NCBI GenBank assembly: GCA_025360785.1
Contig: JANYBN010000045.1
Span: forward strand, 1-64,000
From: Geobacter sp.
Lineage (GTDB): Bacteria > Desulfobacterota > Desulfuromonadia > Geobacterales > Pseudopelobacteraceae
Direction of reading: 5' to 3'
Length of the DNA: 64,000 nt
Position numbers and translations under genes: made by a program. The stretch's first letter is position 1, and each line of letters starts with the position of its first letter. Shown piece by piece: positions 52,533 to 62,280 of the stretch. The notes below the pieces were generated by a model. The model was given only the letters and a program-made list of their open reading frames with translations, was not told the origin of the DNA and did no database searches.

Positions 52533-54050
52533 TCATACCTGCTTCCTTCTCTGGAGCATCTCAAGAATGCGCTGTTCAAATACCGTATTGGTCGTTTTTG
52601 TGATGAAAATATTTTTCAGGCTTCTCACTATTCGAACCGGCCGTAACAGATATGAAGTGCCGTAAAATAACGACATACCTATTAACCTCAGCCACCGGAT
52701 CGTTTGGCCTGACACCTCTTCACTGTACACTGTGCAGGAATTAAGGTCCATTTGACCTAGTAAGGAATCAAAATAGTCATCATTAATTTCAGGGATACTT
52801 CCTGTTCTTTTTAAATATTCAAACAATTCAGAACCAGGATACGGAGAGAAAAGATACAGGGGGACATCATCAACACCATGCCAGGCTAATTTAATTTGAA
52901 ACAGCAATGTCACAAGTAAATCCTTGAGTGTTTCTTCCGGAAAACCGATCACCAAATTACATCTGGTATTAATACCGTTCTTGACTGCCGTTTTGACTGA
53001 CTTGACCAAGGCATCTAAATGCACTTCCTTGTGTATTTTCTTCAGTGTCTTTGCTGAACCGCTTTCAGGAGCATACACAAGATATTTGCACCTTGTTTTG
53101 TAGAGCATTTCAATAACATCCTGGTCAAGAGCTTCAGACCTTGTGCCTGTGGGTAAGCTCCAACTAACCATCAGATTGTTTTCAAGATACAAGCGACAAA
53201 ACTTCATGATCCATTCTTTGTTGATAATTGCCGTCAGGTCGTAAAATTCAATATGCGTAGCATTGTACGCATCAACATAGTATTGGATTTCATCAATCAC
53301 TGAATCGGGTGAGCGCATGATATACTTCTGCCCCCACATCACCGGATTAGAACAAAAACTGCATTTATATGGACACCCTCTGGTTGCAATGACCGGCATA
53401 CTTCTGCCACTCTTTGTTCCTGCGCCTCCATAATCGCTGGATAAATATGTTTCTATAGGTATAGTGTTCCATGCTGGCCGTGGCAAATCATCAAGATTGG
53501 TTATTCTTTGCCTCCTGGGATTTTTAATAACATGTTCACCGTCGCGAAAACAAAGCCCTTCTATGGTTCGAACATCTCCACCTGACCTCATTACAGAAAC
53601 AAACTCAAGCAGTAACTCCTCTCCCTCCCCGGTTCCGCAATAATCAAGTGCCATGCAATCCAAAAGACTGAAGTCCGGCAAAGCTGTTATATGTTCTCCG
53701 CCAGCAATTATGGTTATATCGGGGTATGCGGTCCTGATGCTGTTGATCAGATCCCGTATGAGTGGCCACTCCTGGGAAAACATTATTGAAACAGCCAGAA
53801 TATCGGTATCAGGACCAATTCTTTTAATAATAGAATCATATGACAGTCCCTGAGCTTTTCTACCGCGTGACATATCATCAATATTATGTACATCCTCACC
53901 GATTGCATCGATTGGATTTACAGAATATCCATTTTTTATAAGGACAGATGTCAGATAGGCCACTGCAATAGGTGGAGTCACCGGGACACTAAAGGATTTT
54001 TTTGAATAGATTATGGGTGGGCGCAATATTGTGATAATTTTTTCAGTCAT
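52533..54050 (-). CDS. B12-binding domain radical SAM protein
   Basis: A 505-residue enzyme of the B12-dependent radical SAM class. The N-terminal 170 residues resemble the Rossmann-type B12-binding domain, and residues near 225 have CPYKCSFCSNPVMWG (CxxxCxxC) for the 4Fe-4S cluster. The classic DxHxxG B12 motif is not plainly visible, so cobalamin use is uncertain. Class members carry out methylations and ring modifications. It is the distal gene of the glycan cluster, after DUF2304. AGGG precedes the ATG. Confidence 0.82.
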   Translation of the reverse strand: MTEKIITILRPPIIYSKKSFSVPVTPPIAVAYLTSVLIKNGYSVNPIDAIGEDVHNIDDMSRGRKAQGLSYDSIIKRIGPDTDILAVSIMFSQEWPLIRDLINSIRTAYPDITIIAGGEHITALPDFSLLDCMALDYCGTGEGEELLLEFVSVMRSGGDVRTIEGLCFRDGEHVIKNPRRQRITNLDDLPRPAWNTIPIETYLSSDYGGAGTKSGRSMPVIATRGCPYKCSFCSNPVMWGQKYIMRSPDSVIDEIQYYVDAYNATHIEFYDLTAIINKEWIMKFCRLYLENNLMVSWSLPTGTRSEALDQDVIEMLYKTRCKYLVYAPESGSAKTLKKIHKEVHLDALVKSVKTAVKNGINTRCNLVIGFPEETLKDLLVTLLFQIKLAWHGVDDVPLYLFSPYPGSELFEYLKRTGSIPEINDDYFDSLLGQMDLNSCTVYSEEVSGQTIRWLRLIGMSLFYGTSYLLRPVRIVRSLKNIFITKTTNTVFEQRILEMLQRRKQV

Positions 54051-54114
54051 TATTTTCCCTGGTATTCATTAAACACGTTATATGCATGAGCCTGTTATTC
54101 ATGTTCATCACAGG

Positions 54115-54510
54115 TTATCGTTTCATAGGACCGTCTGCCACTCCGCAGCACTCCTGGGTAACAACGTTCCTTGACTCCGCTATTGCCGCCTGCAAGAGGG
54201 CATTTTCCTGGGCAAGGTTTTTCATCTGGTTAGTCAGATGAGATATTTTAATTGAAAATTGAACGGCTATAAGCATAAGGAAGATAATTGAGCAGATAAA
54301 CAGGGTGGTTGTCGGCAAACCGGCTCCGATTAAACTTGTCAGCTTAACCAGCCATTCATAACGAATTACAAGAACGAACATAAAGAGGCTCGTCAAGAGC
54401 CAAAGTATTGAATATTCTTCGCGTAGTTTTCTTTTTCGAACCAGATTTATTGTTACCACAAATACAAAACAGCAAATCAGCACCGCAAACAGTTTTTGGC
54501 TTACAGGCAT
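54115..54510 (-). CDS. DUF2304 membrane protein
   Basis: 131 residues with three TMs (FAVLICCFVFVVTINLVRKR, ILWLLTSLFMFVLVIRYEWL, LPTTTLFICSIIFLMLIAVQ) and a C-terminal coiled coil (NQMKNLAQENALLQAAIAES). DUF2304 genes are commonly beside GT2 genes, and the pair is thought to work in polyprenyl sugar assembly; here the GT2 is the next gene upstream. The ATG at 54510 follows GGGG; a GTG six bases before is possible. Confidence 0.85.
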   Translation of the reverse strand: MPVSQKLFAVLICCFVFVVTINLVRKRKLREEYSILWLLTSLFMFVLVIRYEWLVKLTSLIGAGLPTTTLFICSIIFLMLIAVQFSIKISHLTNQMKNLAQENALLQAAIAESRNVVTQECCGVADGPMKR

Positions 54511-54561
54511 AAACACCCCGCTTATTAATTACTTTTCACCTACGTACAGTTATATGACCTT

Positions 54562-55269
54562 TCAGCGACCTTTTCCCTTTTCTCTCATAAGTGTCACGCA
54601 TATGGACAACAGCATTTTAAACATGTAGTAGAGCGGTTTAAGACCACTGTGCATAGATTTCCCTTCACTGTTTTCAAACATGCGAACCGGAACCTCTGAC
54701 ATGCGAAAACCTGCGCGGTGAAGCATTATCAGCATATCGGCATCCGGGTAGTCTACCGGAAAGATATCTGTTGCGAAAAAGCTGATGACGTCACGATTAA
54801 AAGCCTGAAAGCCGGATGTCGTATCTGTAACGAACTTGCCGGTTACGATGGAAACTATCGTGCGAAAAAGTGCCATTCCAGCTCTACGCGCAAATGGCGG
54901 CCGGTAGCTGTTTCCAAGAAATCGTGAACCGATGACAATATCGACCTCTCCTGCAATCACCGGAGCTAGTAGTGCTGGAATACACGCCGGGTCATGCTGA
55001 CCATCGGCGTCAAGCTGAACCAGATAATCATACCCCATATTTCTTGCATATTTGTAGCCGGTTTGAATTGCAGCTCCATAACCCATGTTGAACGGGTGGG
55101 ACACCACAATGGCTCCAGCCTTGCTGGCTACAGCAACTGTGTCGTCACGCGAACAGTCGTTGACGACAACAACCATGGCGTCTGGCACAGCAGCGCACAC
55201 GCCTGTTACAACAGCAGCAATCCTCTTCTCTTCATTATATGCCGGAATAATGACAATAGTTTTGTGCAT
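54562..55269 (-). CDS. Family 2 glycosyltransferase (DPM1-like)
   Basis: A 235-residue GT-A enzyme with IVIIPAYNEEKRIAAVV, VVVNDCSRDDT, the DxD region VQLDADGQHDP and GSRFLGNSYRPP. This is the dolichol-phosphate mannose synthase-like form, making a polyprenyl-phosphate sugar at the inner membrane. Its short C-terminus has one weakly hydrophobic segment (MFKMLLSICVTLM). It sits between the GT39 and DUF2304 genes, so it may supply the donor for the GT39. Confidence 0.88.
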   Translation of the reverse strand: MHKTIVIIPAYNEEKRIAAVVTGVCAAVPDAMVVVVNDCSRDDTVAVASKAGAIVVSHPFNMGYGAAIQTGYKYARNMGYDYLVQLDADGQHDPACIPALLAPVIAGEVDIVIGSRFLGNSYRPPFARRAGMALFRTIVSIVTGKFVTDTTSGFQAFNRDVISFFATDIFPVDYPDADMLIMLHRAGFRMSEVPVRMFENSEGKSMHSGLKPLYYMFKMLLSICVTLMREKGKGR

Positions 55270-55307
55270 TATTTACCTAAAACCTCCAGGAGATTGGTCG
55301 TACAATT

Positions 55308-56882
55308 TCACAGTTTTAGTACAGCATAGTTTTTCCCCTGAAATGCCGTTGCATACTCTTTTTTCAGCATATCAAAGACGATCCTTCCATCAATTCCAGG
55401 ATCAACACCTGTTTTCGCACTGGCAGGTATGTACGCATCAACTGGTGACTCTAATTCAGACGTATACCAGCTTATAATCATCCATTTTGCGCCCGCTATG
55501 CGTTTTGTTTCAGCCTGTTTTTTAATCCTGTCAAGAATGTTCTGGTCAAGTTTTGAAAAAGCGCCGAGGTCAACATTCCAGCCTTTTCTTTTAGCCAAAT
55601 AAAAAAATGTTGAATTTATTCCCCCGAATATTGCCGTCCGGTTATGCATTGTCACCGCAAACACCAGGTCATCGGGCTTAGAGAGGCTGTTGACCGTTTG
55701 CGCCGAGGCGACCATTACCCGGTCATTTCTGAGAACTATCGCATATAACGACAAAAACGAAAAACAGGCGGCAAAGATTATAAACAGAGCGTTCTTTACC
55801 AGCAGCAACTGACGCTCCTTACAGATTTCCAGCAGCACAAGCCATCCTCGCGCCATAAACGCGGCGAAAATCGGCGTACATGCAAAAAGGTAATAATGCT
55901 GATCCTTAACAGTTGGAATTATGATGAAATAAAACGGAATGCCGACCAGCAGTGCCTTTCCAACTGGAGACAGGTTTCTTAGCCCGGAAAGAAAAAAGAA
56001 CACTCCAATTCCTGAACATGCCAGCATGACAATAGAATAAATTGGATTGACATAATACCACGGAGAGAAAAAACGTTTTAGATCTCCCAGCAGAAACATT
56101 GAGCGGTCAGAAGCAGCATTACCGAAACTTGCGTCGGTGATATGTCCGCAGGACAAATACCAGGCAAGAAATGGAAACACAAATATTGTTGCGATTATTA
56201 AGATGGTCCTGATATCAGGTAGACAGAATCGATCATTTTTCGTAAAAAACGCCAGAGATATCAGGGGAAGAAAAGGCACCATGACCGGATATTTTGCCAA
56301 ACCGCCGAGTAAAAGCAATATACTAAACAGAAACATTGTTGCTGCTGAACGTTTATAGAACCACTCCCGGAGTGCAATAAGAGAAAGGAGTACAAACATA
56401 ACCGCCACAGAATCAGGCTGGAAAGCGGTTCTCATCATCATGCCCAGTGGGGAAAGAACAAAAAAAAGCCCTCCCCATGCAGCGACCTTCTCATTATAGA
56501 CATCTTTAAGCAGTCGACAGATACAAGCGAGACTAATTGACGAGGCGAGAAAGCTTATCAGTTTCCCCCAAAAGAGATTTGCACCAAATACTTGAAAAAA
56601 AAGACCGACGATAAAGTTATATACAGGGAATTCCAGAGCCAGGATCGGTTTTTGATTGCCGAAGATATTCAGGTACAAACCATTAATCTTGAACCCTTCC
56701 TTGACAAAATTCTCTGTCAGCATGGCTGTCTGTGCCTGACGGAGTATAGTTGGAGCAGTAAATTGCTGCAATGACAGGTCATATAGTGATAGCAGCGTCA
56801 TCAGGAAAAGCAGCATCCAGCAGTATTTCTTAAAATTCGGGAGTTGGTTCTCACCTGTTTGGGAATACCTGGAAAACATCAT
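55308..56882 (-). CDS. GT39/PMT-like membrane glycosyltransferase
   Basis: A 524-residue protein with about twelve TMs. In the first periplasmic loop it has TAMLTENFVKEGFKINGLYL then ALEFPVYNFIVGLFFQVFGA, a variant of the GT-C donor-site region in which the usual DE pair is replaced by a Glu (ALEFPVY). It would transfer sugar from a polyprenyl carrier to a periplasmic target. Its ATG overlaps the stop of the GT2 gene upstream (ATGA), so the two are a pair. Confidence 0.82.
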   Translation of the reverse strand: MMFSRYSQTGENQLPNFKKYCWMLLFLMTLLSLYDLSLQQFTAPTILRQAQTAMLTENFVKEGFKINGLYLNIFGNQKPILALEFPVYNFIVGLFFQVFGANLFWGKLISFLASSISLACICRLLKDVYNEKVAAWGGLFFVLSPLGMMMRTAFQPDSVAVMFVLLSLIALREWFYKRSAATMFLFSILLLLGGLAKYPVMVPFLPLISLAFFTKNDRFCLPDIRTILIIATIFVFPFLAWYLSCGHITDASFGNAASDRSMFLLGDLKRFFSPWYYVNPIYSIVMLACSGIGVFFFLSGLRNLSPVGKALLVGIPFYFIIIPTVKDQHYYLFACTPIFAAFMARGWLVLLEICKERQLLLVKNALFIIFAACFSFLSLYAIVLRNDRVMVASAQTVNSLSKPDDLVFAVTMHNRTAIFGGINSTFFYLAKRKGWNVDLGAFSKLDQNILDRIKKQAETKRIAGAKWMIISWYTSELESPVDAYIPASAKTGVDPGIDGRIVFDMLKKEYATAFQGKNYAVLKL

Positions 56883-57634
56883 TTCTTGTAATCACCCATA
56901 GTAAGCATCTTTTCCAGCCAGACATACATGCAGATAAAGAGGTATCGACTCCCCATCTCTCTCAATTTAAGTTTAGCCTCGCCGGTTCTCCGGTTTTTCC
57001 AGGTAATCGGAATGCAAGTCCAGCTATAACCTCTGACAATCGCCTTTAGTGGTATTTCCACCGTCAGATTGAAGTGCGGCGAGAGGAATGGACGACAGCC
57101 ATCAATAGCCTCTCTGCGATAGGCCTTGAAGGCATTGGTTGTATCGTTAAGGGCAATATTGAACATAAAACGGAGGAAGGTGTTTGCAAGCCGGTTGATT
57201 ATCAGCTTGAACAGTGGATAATCGACAGTTCCCCCTCCCTTTATAAACCTGCTGCCAAAAACGCAGTCATAACCTTTGGCAAGCTCCCTCCAATATCTAA
57301 CCACGTCACGGCTGTCGTCAGACTCGTCAGCCATTGTGATGATGACAGCATCACCTGAATAGTTATCGAGTCCTTTAATGATGGCTCTGCCAAAACCGTG
57401 CTGTCCCTCATTTTTTATCGGTCGCAATTCAGGAATCCTGGCACTCAACTCCTGTAGCAACTCCCAGGTCCTGTCAGTGCTGCCATCATCCACAACGACT
57501 ATCTCGTGAGGTATCTCATTCAGGCGCAACTCAAGGTGCAGATGTTCAATTCCTGAGCATATGCAGCCTTCTTCATTTCGAGCGGGAATAACAAGTGAGA
57601 GCAGCCGCAGTTGTGGTGATTCGGTTGTTGTCAT
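56879..57634 (-). CDS. Family 2 glycosyltransferase
   Basis: A 251-residue GT-A enzyme: LLSLVIPARNEEGCICSGIE, EIVVVDDGSTDRT, and at the DxD position ITMADESDDS. GSRFIKGGGTVDYPLFKLII, then TNAFKAYRREAIDG are typical of polyprenyl-phosphate glycosyltransferases. The ATG at 57634 overlaps the stop of the epimerase gene upstream; a longer frame exists but would run deep into that gene. It is coupled to the GT39 downstream. Confidence 0.88.
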   Translation of the reverse strand: MTTTESPQLRLLSLVIPARNEEGCICSGIEHLHLELRLNEIPHEIVVVDDGSTDRTWELLQELSARIPELRPIKNEGQHGFGRAIIKGLDNYSGDAVIITMADESDDSRDVVRYWRELAKGYDCVFGSRFIKGGGTVDYPLFKLIINRLANTFLRFMFNIALNDTTNAFKAYRREAIDGCRPFLSPHFNLTVEIPLKAIVRGYSWTCIPITWKNRRTGEAKLKLREMGSRYLFICMYVWLEKMLTMGDYKK

Positions 57635-58701
57635 AGTATCCCCGAAAGTTCGAGCCAATCCGGATGTTGCTCTGCATGCAGTGCAATTTCGGAGAGGATG
57701 TCGTCTAGTGAGGCTTGTGGCTGCCAATCCCATATTTGGCCTGCCCGGGTGGAATCCATGACTATCCATGGCAGATCAAATGGACGCGGTGTAGGATTGC
57801 TGAAAACAGCGTGTCCACCAAAACGATCCGTACACCAATTGCTTAATTCAACCAGGGACATTGCGTTATGAATACCGCCACCAATATTGACGGTGCGTAC
57901 GGCAGCGGAGGCTCCTGTGGCGGTCTGCTTCATGAGTAATGACACCAGATCCCTCGGGTGGAAGCAATCCCTGACCTGGCATCCTCTGCCACCGAAACCG
58001 ATATAGGCCAGCGGGGAGCGTTTAATCCAGGCGTTGATCCAGTAGGCAAAGATGCCCTGATCAGGCCTGCCGAACTGCCCCGCACCTGCCATGACTCCGC
58101 AACGGTTGATCCAGACCGGAAAGCCGAAAGTGTCCCCGTATTCGAGGGCCAGTAGCTCGGATGCAAGTTTGCTGCTGCCGTAAAGCGAGAGTGGGGGTAC
58201 GCAGCTGAAGTTTTCGCTGATACCTTTTTCACTTACACCTGCCGGCAGAATTCCGTCCTGTTTCAGCCTAAAAACGTCGCCAACCGTCTCGACTGGAAGC
58301 TCGGCAAGGGGAAGAATGCTGTAGACCCTGCTGGTGCTGACCAGAATAAAACCGGCAGCGTGCCGTTTGCAATATTCCAGAATATTGACCGTTCCGAGCA
58401 GGTTGTGCTCGATCAACTGTCGACTGCTTGTCTTGCCGTCGATACCGGCCAGCACGCTGGGATTTGCAGATGCGTCTATTACCCAGTCTACTTCGGGGAG
58501 AGATTCAAAATCCGACTGAAGTCGTATGTCTCCATGATAGAGTTTGATGCCGAGTCGCTGCAGGTGTTGCCGGTTTTCTTCGCTGCCGGGTCTGATGAAA
58601 TTGTCCATCCCGATGATGGAAATTCCCTCATGGCTGCGGAGCCAGTATTCAGCGATAGTGCTGCCTACAAAACCGCATATGCCTGTGATAAGGATTCTCA
58701 T
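57631..58701 (-). CDS. NAD-dependent sugar epimerase/dehydratase (TyvE-like), second of a pair
   Basis: A 356-residue extended SDR with Rossmann motif ITGICGFVGSTIAEYWL and a catalytic triad region of STSRVYS and SLYGSSKLASELLALEYG (YxxxK). It acts on a nucleotide sugar, and CDP-paratose 2-epimerase is the closest relation I can suggest. It starts 4 nt after the stop of the similar gene at 58706. Substrate not determined. Confidence 0.85.
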   Translation of the reverse strand: MRILITGICGFVGSTIAEYWLRSHEGISIIGMDNFIRPGSEENRQHLQRLGIKLYHGDIRLQSDFESLPEVDWVIDASANPSVLAGIDGKTSSRQLIEHNLLGTVNILEYCKRHAAGFILVSTSRVYSILPLAELPVETVGDVFRLKQDGILPAGVSEKGISENFSCVPPLSLYGSSKLASELLALEYGDTFGFPVWINRCGVMAGAGQFGRPDQGIFAYWINAWIKRSPLAYIGFGGRGCQVRDCFHPRDLVSLLMKQTATGASAAVRTVNIGGGIHNAMSLVELSNWCTDRFGGHAVFSNPTPRPFDLPWIVMDSTRAGQIWDWQPQASLDDILSEIALHAEQHPDWLELSGIL

Positions 58702-58705
58702 TGTG

Positions 58706-59761
58706 TCAAGCACCGATCCTGTTTCGCCAGGAATCGACAATTTCTGAGACCGTCTGGTCCAGGGTCTTGCTTATCGACCATTTAGGGTAGTGAGCCTTGA
58801 TTTTGGAAAGGTCGCTGTAATAGCAGATATGGTCGCCAACGCGATTCTGGTCAACATAGGAATAAACCTGTTTCTTCCCGGTAAAGGATTCTGTCAGGGA
58901 AAATGCCTCCAGAACTGAGCAGGTGTTATCCTTGCCCCCCCCGAGATTATATACCTCGCCGCAACGTGGCGCATTGATGAATTCAGACATGAACCGGGCC
59001 ACATCCTCGGAATGGATGTTGTCGCGGACCTGTTTCCCCTTGTAGCCGAAAACTGTATAAGGCTTACCTTCCAGGTTGCATTTTACCAGGTAACTCAAAA
59101 AACCGTGAAGCTCGACACCTGAATGATTCGGTCCGGTGAGACACCCCCCACGCAGACAGCAGGTCGGCATGCCGAAGTAGCGTCCATACTCCTGCACCAT
59201 CACATCTGCGGCCAGCTTGGAAGAACCGAAGAGGGAGTGGGTTGACTGGTCTATGGAAAATGATTCCGGAATACCATTCACATAACGCGTGTCATCATAT
59301 TCCCAGCGGGTATCAAGCTCCTTAAGGGGGATGCTGTTGGGGAGGTCACCATAGACCTTGTTTGTTGACATATTGATGAATGGAGATTCAGGACAGAACT
59401 GCCGGGCTGCTTCCAAAAGGTTCAGAGTTCCAGTCGCATTTGTCTCAAAATCTTCGAAAGGAATGCTGGCCGCTTTGTCGTGAGATGGCTGGGCGGCAGT
59501 GTGGATGATGCAGGCAGGGCGGAGAGACTTGACAAGGTCAATGATTCCCTGGCGATCCCGGATGTCCAGTTCGTGGTGACAATAGTTCGGCAAGTCCGAA
59601 GTCAATCGCTTTTGCGTCCAACGGGTATCGCCCTGTGGGCCGAAAAAGACGGCGCGCTGGTTGTTGTCCAGGCCATGGATTTGAAACCCCTTGGCATGAA
59701 AAAATCTGCTGACCTCTGATCCTATTAACCCTGATGAACCTGTAACAAGAAGTTTTTTCAT
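58706..59761 (-). CDS. NAD-dependent sugar epimerase (CDP-paratose 2-epimerase-like), first of a pair
   Basis: A 351-residue extended [23 protein letters not shown] (Rossmann), [12 protein letters not shown], and [20 protein letters not shown] in the YxxxK position with Phe in place of the usual Tyr, as also in TyvE-type enzymes where FGxSK variants occur. The segment [20 protein letters not shown] resembles CDP-tyvelose epimerase. Role: interconversion of a nucleotide sugar for surface polysaccharide. It is the first gene of a unit with three coupled genes downstream. Confidence 0.86.
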   Translation of the reverse strand: MKKLLVTGSSGLIGSEVSRFFHAKGFQIHGLDNNQRAVFFGPQGDTRWTQKRLTSDLPNYCHHELDIRDRQGIIDLVKSLRPACIIHTAAQPSHDKAASIPFEDFETNATGTLNLLEAARQFCPESPFINMSTNKVYGDLPNSIPLKELDTRWEYDDTRYVNGIPESFSIDQSTHSLFGSSKLAADVMVQEYGRYFGMPTCCLRGGCLTGPNHSGVELHGFLSYLVKCNLEGKPYTVFGYKGKQVRDNIHSEDVARFMSEFINAPRCGEVYNLGGGKDNTCSVLEAFSLTESFTGKKQVYSYVDQNRVGDHICYYSDLSKIKAHYPKWSISKTLDQTVSEIVDSWRNRIGA

Positions 59762-59923
59762 GTTTCACCCTTAATGATTTTAATCTCTACTGTTACCGTG
59801 TACCTCATTGTTATTGTTCGCCGATTTGTCTGTTGCATCCAAAGCTGCCAGCATATAACCAACAATAAAGGAATGCAAGCAGATGATGTTTACACAACCA
59901 TACCCCGGACGAGTATTTCTCCT

Positions 59924-60661
59924 TTAGACGGTCCGATGCCGGAAGCACTTAATATCAATGGATCGTATTGCCAGATTAAATGAAAGAAATAATCGCCTCG
60001 CAATTTGTTCATACACAGTTGGCCGGATAAAACTGGTATTTAACCCATGCCTGCGATACTGAATTGTTTTTTCAGGTACAAACTCGACCTGTCCGAAGAT
60101 TTCAGCCAGAATCCCGAGCCACATGTCATGCATCGGAATACGATGCGGAAAAGGGAGGGCAATGTCCAACAACGGTCTGGTGAAAGCAAGGCAGCAACCT
60201 GTATAGGTATTATCATAGATGTTTTTCAGAATGCCACGACCGACCCTATTAGCGGTAAAGATGGATTTATCCAGGCAATTGCCGGTGGCATCAACGATCT
60301 CCCCATCCAACATGATCAGAGAAACTTGTTCAACGTTATCGTCAAGCCGCTCATGGATCAGGTCGAGTCTGCCGGGAAGCCAGATATCGTCCTGATCAGA
60401 CAACACTATGATATTGCCGCGAGCGTGGAGCAGCACGTGTTCAAAGTTACGAACCGGACTGTGAAACTTGTTATCTGTCAAGATACGAAGACGCAGATCA
60501 TTATAACCGCGCAAAATGGCCAGAGTATCATCCGTTGATGCGTCATCGGAAACGATCAGTTCATCATCCGGTCCGAGCTGGGACAGTATGCTTTCCAACT
60601 GTTCCCGGATATAGCAGCTGCCGTTACGGGTAGCCATACATACTGACAGGACATCTTTCAT
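59924..60661 (-). CDS. Family 2 glycosyltransferase (rhamnosyltransferase-like)
   Basis: A 245-residue GT-A enzyme with VCMATRNGSCYIREQLESIL, IVSDDASTDDT, and VLSDQDDIWLP in the DxD position, a form common in rhamnosyltransferases. The C-terminal HGLNTSFIRP follows the typical RRHG catalytic loop. It adds a sugar to the growing repeat unit on the carrier lipid. It is 8 nt after the flippase gene. Confidence 0.87.
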   Translation of the reverse strand: MKDVLSVCMATRNGSCYIREQLESILSQLGPDDELIVSDDASTDDTLAILRGYNDLRLRILTDNKFHSPVRNFEHVLLHARGNIIVLSDQDDIWLPGRLDLIHERLDDNVEQVSLIMLDGEIVDATGNCLDKSIFTANRVGRGILKNIYDNTYTGCCLAFTRPLLDIALPFPHRIPMHDMWLGILAEIFGQVEFVPEKTIQYRRHGLNTSFIRPTVYEQIARRLFLSFNLAIRSIDIKCFRHRTV

Positions 60662-60669
60662 ATATATTT

Positions 60670-62199
60670 CTAATTCACCCGTTGTTTGAACAAGAACAGC
60701 CCGTCCAGTATTTTTCGTTCAAAATTGTCAAGGTATGAGCTCTTGAGAAGCATCAGAACTATCAGTAGCCCATAAAAAAAAGATGACGTAATCAAAGCCG
60801 GCAGGTTGGCAAGGCTCCAGAAACAATCAAGGTAATAAAGTGACAGCGCTGCAGGAATCGAAAATACGAGCGGTTTTAAAATAACTCTTCTATAAATGCT
60901 CCACTCGATATTTGGCAATACACGATGAAGCATGGAAAAGAAATAGCCCGCCGACATAACCAGCGATATGGTAATGCCGATGATCAATCCAAAATATCCA
61001 ACAGTCTTCACCAGAGCAAAACATAAAAGCAGGTTGGTAATGCCGGCAAAAAGGGCCGCGCGCATAGCGACATCAGGACGGTTCATTCCGTTGAGGATGA
61101 AGGTACCCGGCCCGGTTAAAATATTTATGAGGTATGCCGGCATAAGCAGCTGTAAGGTTATGGCTGAAAGACCGAAACCCGGTCCCATCCACATCTGAAT
61201 AAATGGACTGGCGATTGCTATTACCAATAGACAGAAAGGGACCGCGAGCATGACCATGAATTTGAAGGAGCGGTGATAGAGTCCGGTAATAAGTGTATGT
61301 TCGTTTTGCACCGGTAATGCAGAAACAGCAGACACCATCGGCGTAAAGAGAACGGATAAAAAGGATCTTGCATAGTAAGCGGCATTACTGCCGATTTCAT
61401 AATACGCTACCGCTTCCAGCCCGAGATAACGACTCAACAATATCCGGTCAATCTGGAAAATCATAATCTGGGAAATACTTGCCGTCTGCACCTTCCAGCT
61501 GAAAGTAAAAATCTGCTTAAACATGGCAAGATCGACCCATTTCCTGAAACTGAATTGCAACTCCGGAAAGAGCCTGAATGCAACTAACATATTGAGTAAA
61601 GCAACAAAAATAGCAACAATAGCGTTTGTAGCAATCAAACTACGTAGACCCAGACCCATTTGCAAAAAAACAATCGTCCCGACAAATCCAAAAACTGAAG
61701 TAGCTATATTGATCGAGCAGGTGTATCCGATTTCCTGAGAGCTGATAACTAATGTGGCAAAAACGCCCATGATCAGATTAAACAAAAAGATAACTACTGC
61801 TACCCTGAAAATAAACAGCGCCTCTACCTGAAACGATAAAGGTATGTTGAGGATGTCCCTGATCATAAAGGGAAGTATCGAGTATAATGTGTATCCGACA
61901 ACAACAGCTAGAGACAGCATAGCTACGGTTGCCGTATTCACCAGACGGTTCAAGCTTGCATAGTCACGACTTGCATGATATTCAGCCGCATATTTCACTA
62001 AGCTCTCAGTTATGCCAAAGTCGCTTAACTGGGCATATGAGGTCATCACCCCCGCCAGTGCCCATATTCCGTACTGATCTTTTCCAATAGTTTTAAGAAT
62101 ATATGGAGTAATCAAAAGCATTGCCGCAAGTGCAACAAAACTTTTGATAGCATAGTAAGCTGAATTCCTCGCCAATCGTGGAGCTATATCAGAGGACAC
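60670..62199 (-). CDS. Polysaccharide flippase (Wzx-like, MATE/MOP superfamily)
   Basis: A 509-residue membrane protein with about 12-14 TMs. It opens with NSAYYAIKSFVALAAMLLIT and DQYGIWALAGVMTSYAQLSD, the typical Wzx/RfbX start, and has the QIDRILLSRYLGLEAVAYYE loop. It flips lipid-linked repeat units to the periplasmic face. The start is a GTG at 62199, with AGGAG five bases before; an ATG two bases upstream is out of frame. It is central in the glycan cluster. Confidence 0.9.
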   Translation of the reverse strand: MSSDIAPRLARNSAYYAIKSFVALAAMLLITPYILKTIGKDQYGIWALAGVMTSYAQLSDFGITESLVKYAAEYHASRDYASLNRLVNTATVAMLSLAVVVGYTLYSILPFMIRDILNIPLSFQVEALFIFRVAVVIFLFNLIMGVFATLVISSQEIGYTCSINIATSVFGFVGTIVFLQMGLGLRSLIATNAIVAIFVALLNMLVAFRLFPELQFSFRKWVDLAMFKQIFTFSWKVQTASISQIMIFQIDRILLSRYLGLEAVAYYEIGSNAAYYARSFLSVLFTPMVSAVSALPVQNEHTLITGLYHRSFKFMVMLAVPFCLLVIAIASPFIQMWMGPGFGLSAITLQLLMPAYLINILTGPGTFILNGMNRPDVAMRAALFAGITNLLLCFALVKTVGYFGLIIGITISLVMSAGYFFSMLHRVLPNIEWSIYRRVILKPLVFSIPAALSLYYLDCFWSLANLPALITSSFFYGLLIVLMLLKSSYLDNFERKILDGLFLFKQRVN

Positions 62200-62280
62200 A
62201 TTGGCTCCTGAATAAACGTCATATTAAGCAACTTCAGCGCTTCCTGGGAATACGAATATCCTTGTCCAGGTTTCAAGTTC

